The translations under genes and the position numbers were made by a program. A DNA stretch of 64,000 nt from Taeniopygia guttata (Eukaryota > Chordata > Aves > Passeriformes > Estrildidae): the NCBI RefSeq assembly GCF_048771995.1, contig NC_133064.1:26205001-26269000 (forward strand), given 5' to 3'. This document shows positions 53,761-64,000 of the stretch, one piece after another (the first letter of the stretch is position 1; each line of letters opens with the position of its first letter). The notes below the pieces were generated by a model. That model was not told the DNA's origin. It saw only the letters and a program-made list of their open reading frames with translations, and ran no database searches.

Positions 53761-55130
53761 TGCCCTACAGGCATACTGTTTGGGCTGTAGCCCGGGAGCT
53801 TGGGAAAGCTTCCACCCAGTGGGTTAGTTTGTCTACTATGACTAATAAGAATTTATATCTCCCGACCTTGGGTAGATTAGTGAAATCTACCTGGACCCTT
53901 TTAAAAGGCCGGTAAGCTGCTGGACGACTCCCCATTAACTTTTGGGAGTTAGCACAATTCATTTTTTGCAAGTTATACACCCCTGCACCTCTTTTTTAGC
54001 TAATTCATATATACCTTTGCAGCTAAAGAATCATAGAAATTGCTCAGCTAGAGCTCGGGGAGCCTCATTGTGTTTGCTGATGTAATTAAAAAAAAATTTT
54101 CCTAGTGTATTCTTTTGACAATTCCCTCCCATCTGGTAACTTCTACTTACCTCTTTCTAATCGTCCTCTGATCTTCCGATAAGCCTCTATCTCTTTTCTG
54201 GGGGGTGGGGGGGGGGGGCGGGGTTTGAGCTTCTCCTTTTCCAACCTCTGGGGCACTTACTTTTTACAAAGCAGCGCTTTTTGCCTCTTTGTTTCTCTGT
54301 GTGTTTAGCAGACCTCTTTTTTCCCCAAATTTTCCCAAAGGTATGCACCACCCCAAATGCATATTTGGATTTAGTGAAAATTGTCCCCTTTTTCCCTTCT
54401 AAGTCTTAGCAAAGCCCTGTGTACTGCATACAGCTTACAAGCCTGAGCTGACCACCCTGCCCTTAGGGGCCCAGATCCTGCCACCTCTCCCGTCTTCCCA
54501 TCTATGACTGTATATACTAACTTGCTTTTTCCTTCTACCACCCTTGTAGATCTATCTACAAACCATTTCTCCCTTTCCCCGAGTTCTTCTTCTAAATTAG
54601 GTCGTATTTTGGTCTGTAATTCTACCATTTTAGCACAGTCATGGGGGGGGGGGGGGGAGGGGTGTGTCCCCTGGGACTGCCCCAAACAAGAACTGGGTAG
54701 GACTTTGTGCCAGGGTTTTTCTTTGCTTTTTTTTTTTCTTCTTTGTTTTTTTTGTGGTTTTTTTTGTTGTTGTTTGATTGGTTTTTTTTTTTTTTCTTTT
54801 CCCTAGCTCTAGGCCCTGGGAATGGATTAGAATAGCTTTATATTTCAGAAGCCTGGCATCTGTCAGCCACTTGTCAACTTTTTGCTTGTAAGCAGGTGGG
54901 CTATCTCTTGCCGACATGGTCTAGCAGTTTGGATAGATATCTGACCGGTTTCTTGGCCCCTGCCCAGTCCTGGGTCAGAACCCTGTGGGCAGTGTGGTTG
55001 CTCACATCCACAGAAAGCTGGAAGGGCCTTTTTAGGTTAGGGAGACTTAATATTGGAGCTGCCATGAGGGTTTCTTTTAATCTTCTGTAACTCTCTTCAT
55101 CTTTTTCATTCTACTTAAGTGTCTGTGGTA
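53761..55130 (-). pseudogene. G3 RNase H and integrase
   Basis: Minus-strand pieces: integrase core VQVDFTNLPKVGRYKFLLVIVDKLTHWVEAF at 53765-53980 (first catalytic Asp present) and RNase H at 54371-54685. In RNase H the first Asp motif reads FVDRS where G1 has FVDGS, a Gly-to-Arg change. G-rich and T-rich homopolymers at 54204-54218, 54644-54657 and 54725-54796 interrupt it. Confidence 0.75.
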
Positions 55131-55918
55131 AGTTTTCATATAAGAACCTTACCTTTTCGCTGTACCCTTCGATCCACTGTCTGCAAAAACTCAAAAGCCT
55201 TAGCAATTGCCTGATCTCCTTTTTTGTCTGGGGGGGGGGCAATGCAATTATCTCTGCTACCCAGTCTGGGTCTAGTTTATTTTTTCTTTTGTCAACTAAT
55301 GTCTCAAGTATTTTACTTTAGGTTTAGTGAATTGTAATTTAGATTTTCGAACTTTTAACTTTCGTCTTCCCAGGAAGTTTAACAGAGCTATAGTTCTAGT
55401 CCTCACTTTGTCTTCATTAGAGCCAGCTGCTAATAAGTCGTCTACATATTGTAATAGTTTGGTTCCAGGGACTGGCACAAATTTGCTAAGCACCTTCTAA
55501 CGGCCTGATCAAAAAGATTTGGTGAGTCTACAAACTTCTGAGGGAGAGAAGTTTATCTTAATTGTTGTTTTGTGTCTCTAGGTCTTCCCACTGGAAGGCA
55601 AAGTAGTCCCAACTTTTTTTAACGAGAGGACAAGTCTAAAAAGGCATCTTTTAGGTTAATTACACTATAATAGAGTATAAGGATTAGAGACTGTGGGTAA
55701 CTGTTATCAGGTTTTGTATTGCTAATATAGGTCTGTTATGTCTGGACATGCGGGGCTCTAAGGTGCCCCCTTTTTTTAAAGTCTTTGATTATTGGTCTCA
55801 ATCCCTTCCTTCTCTCTAGAGGGATGGGATACTGCTTTACCTGTATGGGGCGTTCTGGTCTCTCAATTTCAATGTGAATTGGTTCTATGTTTAATTTTCT
55901 AGCTTCCCCTGGAGTGTG
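55131..55918 (-). pseudogene. G3 reverse transcriptase
   Basis: Short minus-strand frames with LLQYVDDLLAAGSNEDKVR at 55296-55493 (YVDD intact) and upstream RT blocks legible between stops up to 55900. Not translatable as one protein. Confidence 0.75.
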
Positions 55919-56329
55919 TCAGACCCTGGGATTAATTTTCTTTTTATCTTTAGTAGTTAGGTTGTATAAACTTACCATGAGTTGTGAGTCCTTTGCAATT
56001 ATATTTATTCTTATTATTACCATTAAATCCCTTCCCAATAAATTGTATTCTGTTTCTTCCACTAATAAAACATCCCCAGCACAGATTTTATTATCAGATT
56101 TTACTTCTACATTCTTTAGGAGGGGGACTTGAAAGGGCTCCCCTTTAGCCCCAATCACAGTCATGAAATCCTTACCTTTGATACATCCAGGGGGCAGTCT
56201 TTGAACTGTGGTTTTTAATGCTCTAGAATCAACTAAAAAGACCAGCTCCTGTTTTTGGGGTCTAACTTTTAATTTTATCAAGGGCTCTCACGATGTCCGT
56301 GACCCTAAATTATAAAGCCCCTGACACCT
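55919..56329 (-). pseudogene. G3 protease
   Basis: The minus-strand frame 55919-56281 matches G1 protease (IKLKVRPQKQELVFLVD, YNLLGRDLMV). The active site reads D-S-R-A, so the essential Gly of D-S-G/D-T-G is Arg. It starts after the conserved TAG at 56330-56332. Confidence 0.8.
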
Positions 56330-57680
56330 CTATTTTTCTTGAAAGACCTTTTCATCCTTTATTCGTTTCTTACAATCCTTCTTGAGGGGGCCTTTCTTTT
56401 TACAGTAAAAGCATTCAGGTGCACTTACCTGTTTGTTTGTCTTTTGTGTGTGTGCCGGCTTTCCGGGCTGGAGCTGATATCTCAGACGTTTGTGTTTGTG
56501 CTTCTCTTACTGCTGTTACTAACACCTTGGCCTGCGTTTTTTGTTTCTCCTCATCCCTCCTCATATACACCTTTTGTGCTTCCCTCAATAGTTCTTGTAA
56601 ACTCTTCTTTTGCCAATTATTGATTTTTTCTAACTTCCTTCGAATGTCCTCCCATGATTTAGTAACGAATTGTGTTTTTAAAAGGACCGCCCCCACAGGG
56701 GATTCAGGGTCAGTACCGGAATACATTTGAAGACTTTTCCTGAGCCTCTCCAGCCAATCCGTAGGAGTTTCATCCTTCCCCTGGCATTCTCCTAAGGCCT
56801 TGCTAATATTTTGTCCCTTTGTATTACTATGTTCTTTAGTCTGATCATTTTCGCCCGGTTCGCTTCTACTTGAGCGTTCTATGATGGTCTTTGTTTTGGC
56901 CACTTTTCCGCCCTGCTCCCGCCCTGAGGGTTCTTGAATTCTTAGTCCTTGATGGCAGCCTGCCTTATCACATCTCGTTTTTTAGCATTAAACAAGGATT
57001 TTAATATAGCTGAGATATCATCATATGAATATATACTATTTCACAAAAATTTGTCCAGCCTTTCTGCCACCCCCAACGGATCATCTTAATTTTCCCATTT
57101 TCTTTTTGAAAGCCCTTATATCCCCTTTGTTGATGGGAACATTTATAAACTCGATGATTCAGGGAGCTGTGGGGACTTCCCTTAAAGGGTATAAATTAGG
57201 TCTGTCCCTTTCATCATTGCTATCTCCCATGTTTTCTCTCCTCGTTTTCTGCTAAGTTCTACTGGCAGGAGGAGATGGATTTTCCCCGGTGTGGTGTGCA
57301 TGTGTGTGTGTCTCCCTGTGCTGTGCAGAAGGGGGGGGTTGGGGGCTGAGACGGTCCCGGAGCGCCTGCATTAGAGACTTGTGTATTAGGTGGTGGTGCA
57401 GACTGAGCCGGGGGCGCTGATGGGAGGGCTGCCGGGACCAGTGCTTGAACTGGGGGAACCTTGTATGGGGGGGGGCAGGTTTTCTAGGGGTTCACAAGTT
57501 TTTTCCGAGCTTACCTTGCTGCCAGAGGTTTTAATAGGGAATAGCCGCGCACTGGCATATTCACATAGCCTGGCATAATTTAGCTCCTCATTGTCCCACT
57601 CCCATTTTAGGCGTAAAATGCACAGCACAACTTTATACTGACCAGAAACAAAACAAATTTGCTACCGATTTCCAAAAACC
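56330..57680 (-). pseudogene. G3 Gag
   Basis: Capsid C-terminal region at 56415-56903 (ETPTDWLERLRKSLQMY, KSWEDIRRKLEKINNW), followed by nucleocapsid C-F-Y-C-(4)-P-(4)-C, in which the zinc-binding His is Pro. The matrix and proline-rich part lies at 57386-57628. It ends at the TAG 56330-56332, in the context TAGAGGTGTCAGGGGCTT. Confidence 0.75.
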
Positions 57681-58936
57681 ATGGTCGAGAAGCGAAAAGC
57701 TCTTATATTTCAGCCCTGCAGAGTAGTAGCAGTAGCTTGTGCTGTTTTTAAAAAGTGCCGCCTGCAGGAACGGGTTTCTCCATGCCATGTGGCTGAGCGG
57801 CGACCAGTGCTGCCCACGCGTGGCAGGGAAGCCCGAGCCGCGGCTCCTCCACCGCCCATGCAGGGCAGGAAAGCCCGAGCCATGCTCCCCCCCGCTACCG
57901 GGAGCCGCTGCTGCCCCCTGCCGCCATTGGGGTAGGTAGGAGCCCTCTCACCCTCCTCCCACCGCGGGGAAACTGAAGCCGCCCCGCACCGCTGCAAAGG
58001 GCAGGGGCAGGCAGAGCCCCCCCGCTCCCTCCGAGCCGGCACTGCTGCCTCCGCTGCTGCCGTGCGGTTTCTAAAAACTACAGAGGCATGCTGCTTGCGG
58101 CTGCATGGGGCTGTGCAGCCTTTTTAAAACATTAACTTAAGGGGTATTTTACTGCTCCTTTGTCCCATATTTAAAAGTTTTCCTTACCGTATTTCAAGTC
58201 AGTGTCCGCAAGTTGTTCGGAGAAGTCAGTTACCCGCGTGCTAAAATGTGTATTTCAGGCCTGTTCTGGACCGAGTTTCAGTAACTGTTTAAACCGGTCT
58301 CTCCCCGACCGAACCTTGCCAACCTAATAACCACATAGCGAACCGGTCTGTGGGTTTTTCGGATGGAAAATGAGTGAGCTTTCTTTTACCTGTTTTCCTG
58401 GACTCCCCGAGCCCAGAGCCGGTGAGATTTACCAATTTCTTGAGTCTACGAGAATGTACCTTCTCTCCCCGACCCGTCTGTGGATGGATCCCTGTAACTC
58501 CCCAAGTTTCATGTCGTATGTGTGTTGTGAGTACACCCGAGTCCTTTCGCTTCCCCCGTAGCCGACCACCTCCCTCGCGGGCTAGTGGAACTGCGGTTTG
58601 TAGGGGCCCTCACTCGCGCTGTGACTATGTCACGTCTCACTCAAACACACATCTACCTACGCGCCACCCAACTACGCAGTACTCACGGCTCCTTTTCCCG
58701 CATGGATTCTTCGTGCACGTCGATTTTACGAGTGAAAAATTGCTGCAGCCATGGAGATTTAGCTCCGAGTTCCGAGAGCTCTGGGCCCGTTTATACCCTT
58801 TCCTCAATGTGGCTTTTCGGCTGTTTTCAGAATCTGGTTGGTTCCGTGGAGTTCCGCAGCCCTGTCCGGCTGCTGAAATCAGCAGGGCGCCGCCCGGATC
58901 GAGGATAGGGAACTCCCTGGATACCCCCAAACCAGA
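57681..58936 (-). other. G3 5' leader, GC-rich
   Basis: About 1.25 kb between primer site and the first gag-like frame, CpG-rich at 57780-58050. The ORFs on both strands are compositional and show no domain. The leader is long for a gammaretrovirus. Confidence 0.5.
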
Positions 58937-58954
58937 TCATGTAAGGGGTCACCA
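58937..58954 (-). promoter_or_regulatory. Primer-binding site of G3
   Basis: The minus strand reads TGGTGACCCCTTACATGA, four bases inside the LTR. The first ten bases match a tryptophan-tRNA-type primer site; the rest does not. Confidence 0.55.
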
Positions 58955-58958
58955 AGTT

Positions 58959-59548
58959 TGTTATAAATGAAAATTTGTCCAGCCAAATTAATGTGAAAAA
59001 TAAAATATTTATTTTGCAATCAAATTCTATCTAGCCAGCCACAAGGAAAGAACAGAGCCGAGCCTGGGGTCGGCCCTGGGTGTGCAACAAGGAGTCAGCC
59101 TCATCAGAGGTTTTCCTCCATGCCCACACCTCCATCCTGGCACAAGCGGTTTTTATAGGGAAAATTCCGCCTGAGGCCAAGATTTCAGCAATCAGTCTTT
59201 TCTTGTATTCAGAGTCCATGTTAATAAGATTTTGTTTTTGGTGATGAGGGAGAACAATTCAGTGTCTGGAGTTTGTTGATTCACATGTATCTGCCCAAGG
59301 ATTTCCATGATATCCATCTCAGGTCGTTCACGCAAAGGATCAGCACCTGGGGTTTCTGTATCTCCCCAGACATGGCCCATCTCCAGGCGAGCTGTACCTT
59401 CTTACTTGTAAATCAGTTTCCAAAATACACCCAGTCTCGCCTGTGAGGGTGGGGGGAATCCTAATACAAACGTGTATACGCTAACAAATATTCAATATCA
59501 CATATATCATATTAGAGATGGTGCGAATTATATCTACTACACATAACA
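58959..59548 (-). repeat. 5' LTR of G3
   Basis: 590 bp with TGTTAT/ATAACA ends, followed by ACCC (target duplication). G-run of six at the site where the partner has 11. Confidence 0.88.
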
Positions 59549-60361
59549 ACCCCATATGCATATTTAGAATCAGTAAAAATATTCACTATGTTGTGGCGAT
59601 ACAATTTACAGGCCCTTACAAACGCATATAGCTCTGCTGTCTGAGCTGACCATGTGGGTGGAAATATACCCCCTTCCTTTAATTCCTTTCCATTAATGAT
59701 AGCATGTCGTGCAAATCGCTTCCTTTCTACCACCCTTGAAGACCCATCCATAAACACATTTTCTCCCTCAGGACAGGGAATGTCTCATAAATCTTCACTA
59801 GCCCGGGTCTGGAGATCTATCACTTGAATGCAGTCATGGGTTTCTTTCCAGCCCCCCTCTTCAGGGACATTCACAGAGTCTGGGTTAAACCTTTCCCCAC
59901 TTTTCAGTTCTAAGTCCTCCTGTTCCATTAAACAAGATTCATACTGTAATAACTGAGTGCTGGTCATCCACTTAGAGGCTCTTTCAGTTAACAAAGCTTT
60001 AACCTGATGTGAAACTTGAACAATCAGATATCCTCCTACTGTCAGTTTTTGGGCCTCAGTTACTATCAAGGGTGTGGTTGCACAGTTCTGCAGACAGTGA
60101 GGCCAGCCTCTGGACACTGGGTCTAAGAGCTTAGAAAAATAAGCAACAGGCCGCTGTGACTCCCTGTGCTCTTGTACCAAAATTCCTTTAGCATGGCCTT
60201 GTTTAACATCCACATATAATTAAAATTCCTTTTATGAGTCTGGAAGAGCTAAGACTGGGGCATTAACCAATTTGTATTTTAATTTTCTAAAGCTTTTCTC
60301 TCCTTCTGGTGTCCATGCCACAACATTAGGACTCTCTTGGGTTAAAAAGTAATATAAAAGT
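59549..60361 (-). pseudogene. G4 RNase H start and RT connection
   Basis: Minus-strand frames 59512-59757 (MFMDGSSRVVE, NIFTDSKYAYG) and 59785-60213 (PVAYFSKLLDPVSRGWPHC, the connection domain). RNase H Asp residues are present up to the point where G3 cut the gene. Confidence 0.83.
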
Positions 60362-60367
60362 CTGGTT

Positions 60368-60675
60368 TATGGATATTCTCAGTTCAGTCAGAGAGAAAAG
60401 GAGAGAGATTTTACCAGGCTAAGCCTGGGAAAAAGTCTGAGAGGAATATAAACCATTTATTATCTCTCTTTCTGTTCATATTGTTTATATAAATGTTCTA
60501 CCACCGTGTGCTATTCATAGTGCACCAATGGTATGAAAGGTTTTCACTTTGAGATCAATCATATTTCACATTAGTGATCCTGGCTATAAAACAGGAATGC
60601 TACTTGTTAATAAAGTTCTTTATTTGCCTTCTAACTTAGAGTCATCATTATTCCCGTCCTGCCTCAACAGCGACA
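60368..60675 (+). repeat. Solo LTR in G4 pol, 6-bp duplication CTGGTT
   Basis: Opens TATGGATATTC and ends CAACAGCGACA, 308 bp, with CTGGTT at 60362-60367 and 60676-60681. AATAAAG near 60610 gives plus orientation. Same family as the LTRs of N1 (inverted). The initial TA in place of TG is probably a mutation. Confidence 0.82.
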
Positions 60676-60721
60676 CTGGTTAAACACAAAAATTTTCAAT
60701 CCTTGCTCTGCAGTACCCTAG

Positions 60722-60806
60722 TGTTATGTCTGGTAAATATAATTCGTGCCATTCCTTGTATGAAATGTGTAATATTGCATACTTGTTAGATTATGCTCGT
60801 TTGTAT

Positions 60807-60841
<35 letters not shown>

Positions 60842-61357
60842 GACCGGGTGTATATTGGAAACTGATTTACAAGTAAAAGGATGTGGCTTGGCCAGGAGAT
60901 GGGTCATGTAGATATGGGGACCCCAGGTGCTGATCATCTCGTGAACGACCCGGGATGGATATCATGGAAATCCTTAATCCTTGGACAGATACATGTGAAT
61001 GCAGTGTTCCTGTAAATTTCATCAAGGGATTCAACAACTCTGGACACTGAATTGTTCTTCCTCATCACCAAAAAAGAAAATCTTATTAACCTATGGACTC
61101 TGAATGGAAGAAAAGACTGATTGCTGAAATCTTGGCCTCAGGTGGAATTTTCCCTATAAAAACTGCTTGTGCCAGGATGGAGGTGTGTGGGCATAGGGGA
61201 AAAACCTCTCCTGAGGCTGACTCCTTGTTGCACACCCAGGGTTGATCCCCGGGCTCGGCACTGTGTTTTTTTTTTCCGTGGCTGGCTAGATAGAATTTGA
61301 CCGCTAATAAAACTATTTTTATTTTGAATTTGGCTGAATAAATTTTCGTTTATAACA
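60722..61357 (+). repeat. Gamma solo LTR in G4 pol, plus orientation
   Basis: Ends TGTTATG and TATAACA, 636 bp; same family as the G3 LTRs but inverted. Flanks CTAG and CTAC resemble a 4-bp duplication with one change. AATAAA signals near 61304 and 61338. A 32-C run at 60808-60839 sits where G3 LTRs have 6 and 11. Confidence 0.85.
60808..60839. repeat. 32-base C homopolymer
   Basis: Pure C run inside the gamma solo LTR. The homologous site is G6 (59451-59456) and G11 (52207-52217) in the antisense LTRs of G3. Confidence 0.9.
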
Positions 61358-62560
61358 CTACTAACTTTAAAAACTGCCATAACTTCTTCTTTGTCTGGGG
61401 TAATGGTACTTGTACAATTCCTTATATTCTTTCTGGATCAATACACCGTAAGCTTCCAGTCAAAATGTGTCCCAAATATTTAACCTTTTTCTCTGCCAAC
61501 TGCTCCTTCTTTTGAGACACTCTAAGTCCCTTTTTATCAAGAAAATTAAGCAGCTTCACAGTAGCCTCTTCAACCACCTTTTCCCGTTCCCCTGATAAAA
61601 GCAAATCATCCACATACTGCAACAACCTAACTCTCGAGGGTGGAGTAAACTCTCTTAATATTTTCTGCAGGGCTTGCCCAAACAAAACCAGTGACTGTAT
61701 ATCCTTGCAGGAGGACTGTCCATGTAAATTGTTGTTTTACCACCTTCTCTCTTTCCTCCTGCTCCCACTCAAAGGCAAAATACTGTTTACTATCCTCGGT
61801 AATCAGATACCCCGAGAAAGCATCCTTTAAATCCAGTACTGAATAATACTGATGTGAGGAAGGAATCTGATTCAGGATGGTATAGGGATTCAGCACTGTG
61901 TGATGCTTTGGTTTGACAATTTCATTTATTATTACTAGATCCTGCACCATTCTGTAGGTTCCATCCTGTTTCTTAACCAGCAGGATAGGAGTGTTATAGG
62001 GAGACATCCATTACTCCAAAAGACCTGCCTTTAGCAGGGACTCAGTGACAGGTTGTAATCCCTCCCTCCCTCCCTCCCTCCCTCCCTCCCTCCCTCCCTC
62101 CCTCCCTCCCTCCCTCCCTCCCTCCCTCCCTCCCTCCCTCCCTTCCTTCCTTCCTTCCTTCCTTCCTTCCTTCCTTCCTTCCTTCCTTCCTTCCTTCCTT
62201 CCTTCCTTCCTTCCTTCCTTCCTTCCTTCCTTCCTTCCTTCCTTCCTTCCTTCCTTCCTTCCTTCCTTCCTTCCTTCCTTCCTTCCTTCCTTCCTTCCTT
62301 CCTTCCTTCCTTCCTTCCTTCCTTCCTTCCTTCCTTCCTTCCTTCCTTCCTTCCTTCCTTCCTTCCTTCCTTCCTTCCTTCCTTCCTTCCTTCCTTCCTT
62401 CCTTCCTTCCTTCCTTCCTTCCTTCCTTGAAATAGGATATTGCTTTTTAGACACCACTTGTCCTGGTTGCTTCAAAGTAATTTGGAGAGGCACTATATAA
62501 AATCTTCTGTATTTCCCTGGGGCTGCTCACATTTCTGACTTTATTTCAGCATAAGCCTTC
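61358..62560 (-). pseudogene. G4 reverse transcriptase
   Basis: Minus-strand frames 61422-61685 (LLQYVDDLLLSGEREKVV, YVDD intact) and 61627-62007 (MSPYNTPILLVKKQDGTYRMVQDL, VLDLKDAFSGYL). The RT N-terminus at 62430-62493 (KQYPIS) is separated from the rest by a 369-bp microsatellite that happens to stay open as a Lys-Glu-Gly-Arg repeat. Confidence 0.82.
62060..62428. repeat. CCCT/CCTT microsatellite, 369 bp
   Basis: About 80 bp of CCCT repeats followed by about 290 bp of CCTT repeats, nearly perfect. All pyrimidine on the plus strand. It lies inside RT of G4, so it expanded after integration. Confidence 0.97.
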
Positions 62561-62947
62561 TCAGACATTTTACACAAAGTCACCAGTGTTACACTCTGTA
62601 TCATTTTACACAATACTAATTTGTATTCCCACTTTAGCCATCATATCCCTTGCCAGTAAATTACAATCACAATTAGGAACAAACAGGAATTCATGCATTT
62701 CAAACCTATCCCCCACATCTACTAAAAGCAGTTGAATAAAATGCACTCGCTCATCCTTTCCACCCACCCCTTGAATAATCAAACATATTTTTGACAATTT
62801 TCCCCCCTTAGGGATAAAATTCAAGGTGGATTTAGAGGCCCCTGTGTCTACCAGGAAACACAGCTCCTCTCAATCTGGACCCACCTTAAAAGTTAGCAAG
62901 GGCTCCAGTGTGGTGGGTCCCTGGTATAATGGGAGCCCCTGACACCC
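62561..62947 (-). pseudogene. G4 protease
   Basis: The minus-strand frame reads GCQGLPLYQGP after the TAG, then LVDTGASKS (active site D-T-G intact) near 62850, and CNLLARDMM at 62606-62824. A frameshift lies between them. Matches G1 protease. Confidence 0.75.
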
Positions 62948-63990
62948 CTAACAATCTATCTCCATTATCCTCTGGACTTCCGCCTCCTGAGGATCCAGTT
63001 GTTTCTGCAGACATTCCTGCTTCTAGTGTCCCTCTGCCCTGAAGATAGCACACTGATTTCTCCCCAACCAATGTCTGGGTTGGCTCTCCCCTGCTGAGGA
63101 GGGAATGCTTTTGCCACTTCTTTGTGGTCAACTCTGTCCCTTCTATCCCGGGGAACCCCTTAGGTCCTGCAGTTTATCCCTCTGGGGCCATAAAAACTCT
63201 GCTATATCACCTTTGCCTTTGCTTTTTCCTCATCCCTTCTTATATACACTTGCTGTACCTTTCTAATCAGTTCATCCAGGGACTTATTCTGTTCTTTCTC
63301 TAGTCCCCCCAATACTGCCTGTGGATACTCATTTTCCCACAGCTCAAAACCACTAATTTTTCCAGTGAACCAAACAAAATCCTTAAAAGAAAATCCTTAT
63401 CCTTCCACATACAATCTGCATTTCCCAGATAGGTTCTCCTCCTTGTGCTCACTCTCTTTATCGCACACTGTATACCAGTGTCCAAATGGCTCCCCCCCCT
63501 CCCCCCGTGCACTCCTAGCGGGCACAGCCGGCAGCACCACAGGAAGCCGGGGCATCCCGCAGCCTCATGGGGGCCAGCAGCCACTCATGGGGGCCAGCAG
63601 CCACTGCTGCCCCTGCCCGGGGGTGGTGGGGTCAGGCACTGCCTGGCGCTGAGCCTCGGCTGCCCCACAGCCCCCACAGGCCCCCAGCCCGTGCTCCCAG
63701 TCCCGCACTTCCACGTCCGGTCCTGCTGCTCCTTGCCTCAACCATATCTCACTACATTCCCCTTCAACTAATCTTTTCTCAACATATCAACACTATTTGT
63801 CCATCTCCTGTTGTCAAAACTCCTTGACTCCCCATATTGCTCCCCTGGGCATGGATTGTTAAGACCCTTTCTTGACTTGCCCTTATTGCTCCCTTTGGGC
63901 ATCCATGTCTTTACTTCTGTAAGAATGTGTAAACCAACTCCACATTCTTCCAAGGGATTCTTTGGAGATATTTTGAGATCGTCATCCCTT
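62948..63990 (-). pseudogene. G4 Gag, C-terminal part (runs off the window)
   Basis: The minus strand ends at the conserved TAG (62948-62950). A degraded zinc knuckle is legible near 63030-63060 (EGH and QEC). Capsid-like fragments and a GC-rich, proline-coding stretch (63490-63720) lie upstream. No long frame. Confidence 0.55.
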
Positions 63991-64000
63991 TTGCCAGGGC

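Larger units (their letters stand above)
51714..59548 (-). mobile_element. Gamma-like provirus G3 (antisense, nested in G4)
   Basis: LTRs at 51714-52309 and 58959-59548 with ends TGTTAT/ATAACA bracket degraded gag, pro, pol and a short env remnant on the minus strand. ACCC at 51710-51713 and 59549-59552 is a 4-bp target duplication, the gammaretroviral length. LTRs differ at about 3 % by eye, so the insertion is fairly young although its frames are broken. Confidence 0.9.
59549..63990 (-). mobile_element. Gamma provirus G4, gag to RNase H (antisense)
   Basis: An older gamma copy whose gag, protease, RT and first half of RNase H lie here on the minus strand; the second RNase H half is at 51376-51713. 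It continues beyond the window on the right. It was hit by G3, a class II solo LTR (60368), a gamma solo LTR (60722) and a microsatellite (62060). Confidence 0.82.

Noticed and set aside
57710-58042. GC-rich ORFs on both strands as possible host exons
   Set aside because: They lie inside the G3 leader between primer site and gag, have no domain, and long frames on both strands are expected from high GC.
62060-62428. CRISPR-like or satellite array
   Set aside because: The repeat unit is 4 bp with no spacers; it is a simple microsatellite.
62011-62500. 151-160-codon repetitive proteins
   Set aside because: They are translations of the CCCT/CCTT microsatellite fused to flanking RT sequence.

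Overview
This window looks like avian nuclear DNA, most likely from a songbird. It is made almost entirely of endogenous retroviruses (ERVs). No host gene, rRNA or tRNA gene, or CRISPR array was recognised. The retroviral mix seen here (class III ERVL without env, gamma-type elements, and class II elements with 6-bp target duplications, one with an alpharetrovirus-type env) is typical of birds. The density suggests a repeat-rich compartment such as a W chromosome or pericentromere, which is an inference. Short labels used below: G = gamma-like, L = ERVL, K = class II, N = non-autonomous.

Layout. 1-7023 (+): 3' part of gamma-like provirus G1 with intact nucleocapsid end, pro-pol, an extra ORF of unknown function, env and 3' LTR; its 5' end lies outside the window. 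7024-8330: old avian repeat and unassigned DNA. 8331-9039 (-): 3' end and LTR of a class II element. 9040-9258 plus 15256-18823 (-): old ERVL L1, split by the younger complete ERVL L2 (9259-15255, -, 5-bp duplication CCCAC). 18834-28043 (+): class II provirus K1, inserted 10 bp into an ERVL LTR (L3) and itself carrying two solo LTRs. 28728-31016 (-): gamma remnant G2. 31222-33466 (-): ERVL remnant L4. 33467-36579: tandem LTR fragments. 36580-45348 (+): ERVL L5, interrupted by N1 (40300-42348, -). 45912-51374 (-): ERVL L6 with three solo LTRs. 51376-51713 and 59549-63990 (-): gamma provirus G4, split in its RNase H by gamma provirus G3 (51714-59548, -, duplication ACCC) and further hit by two solo LTRs and a 369-bp CCCT/CCTT microsatellite.

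How the genes work together: each element once encoded Gag, protease, reverse transcriptase/RNase H and integrase, plus Env in the gamma and K elements. Only G1 keeps long intact frames. The gamma elements share an in-frame UAG between gag and pol with a conserved downstream context, as expected for stop-codon readthrough. The ERVL elements lack env and appear to have a Gag that begins with hydrophobic, probably membrane-embedded segments.

Most interesting points: (1) the intact 219-codon cysteine-rich ORF between pol and env of G1, which I do not recognise; (2) a strong excess of coding-strand G-to-A changes, many turning TGG into stops, in several ERVL copies, which follows element orientation and suggests cytidine-deaminase editing; (3) the hydrophobic ERVL Gag N-terminus; (4) N1, an LTR element with GC-rich cargo that does not look viral.
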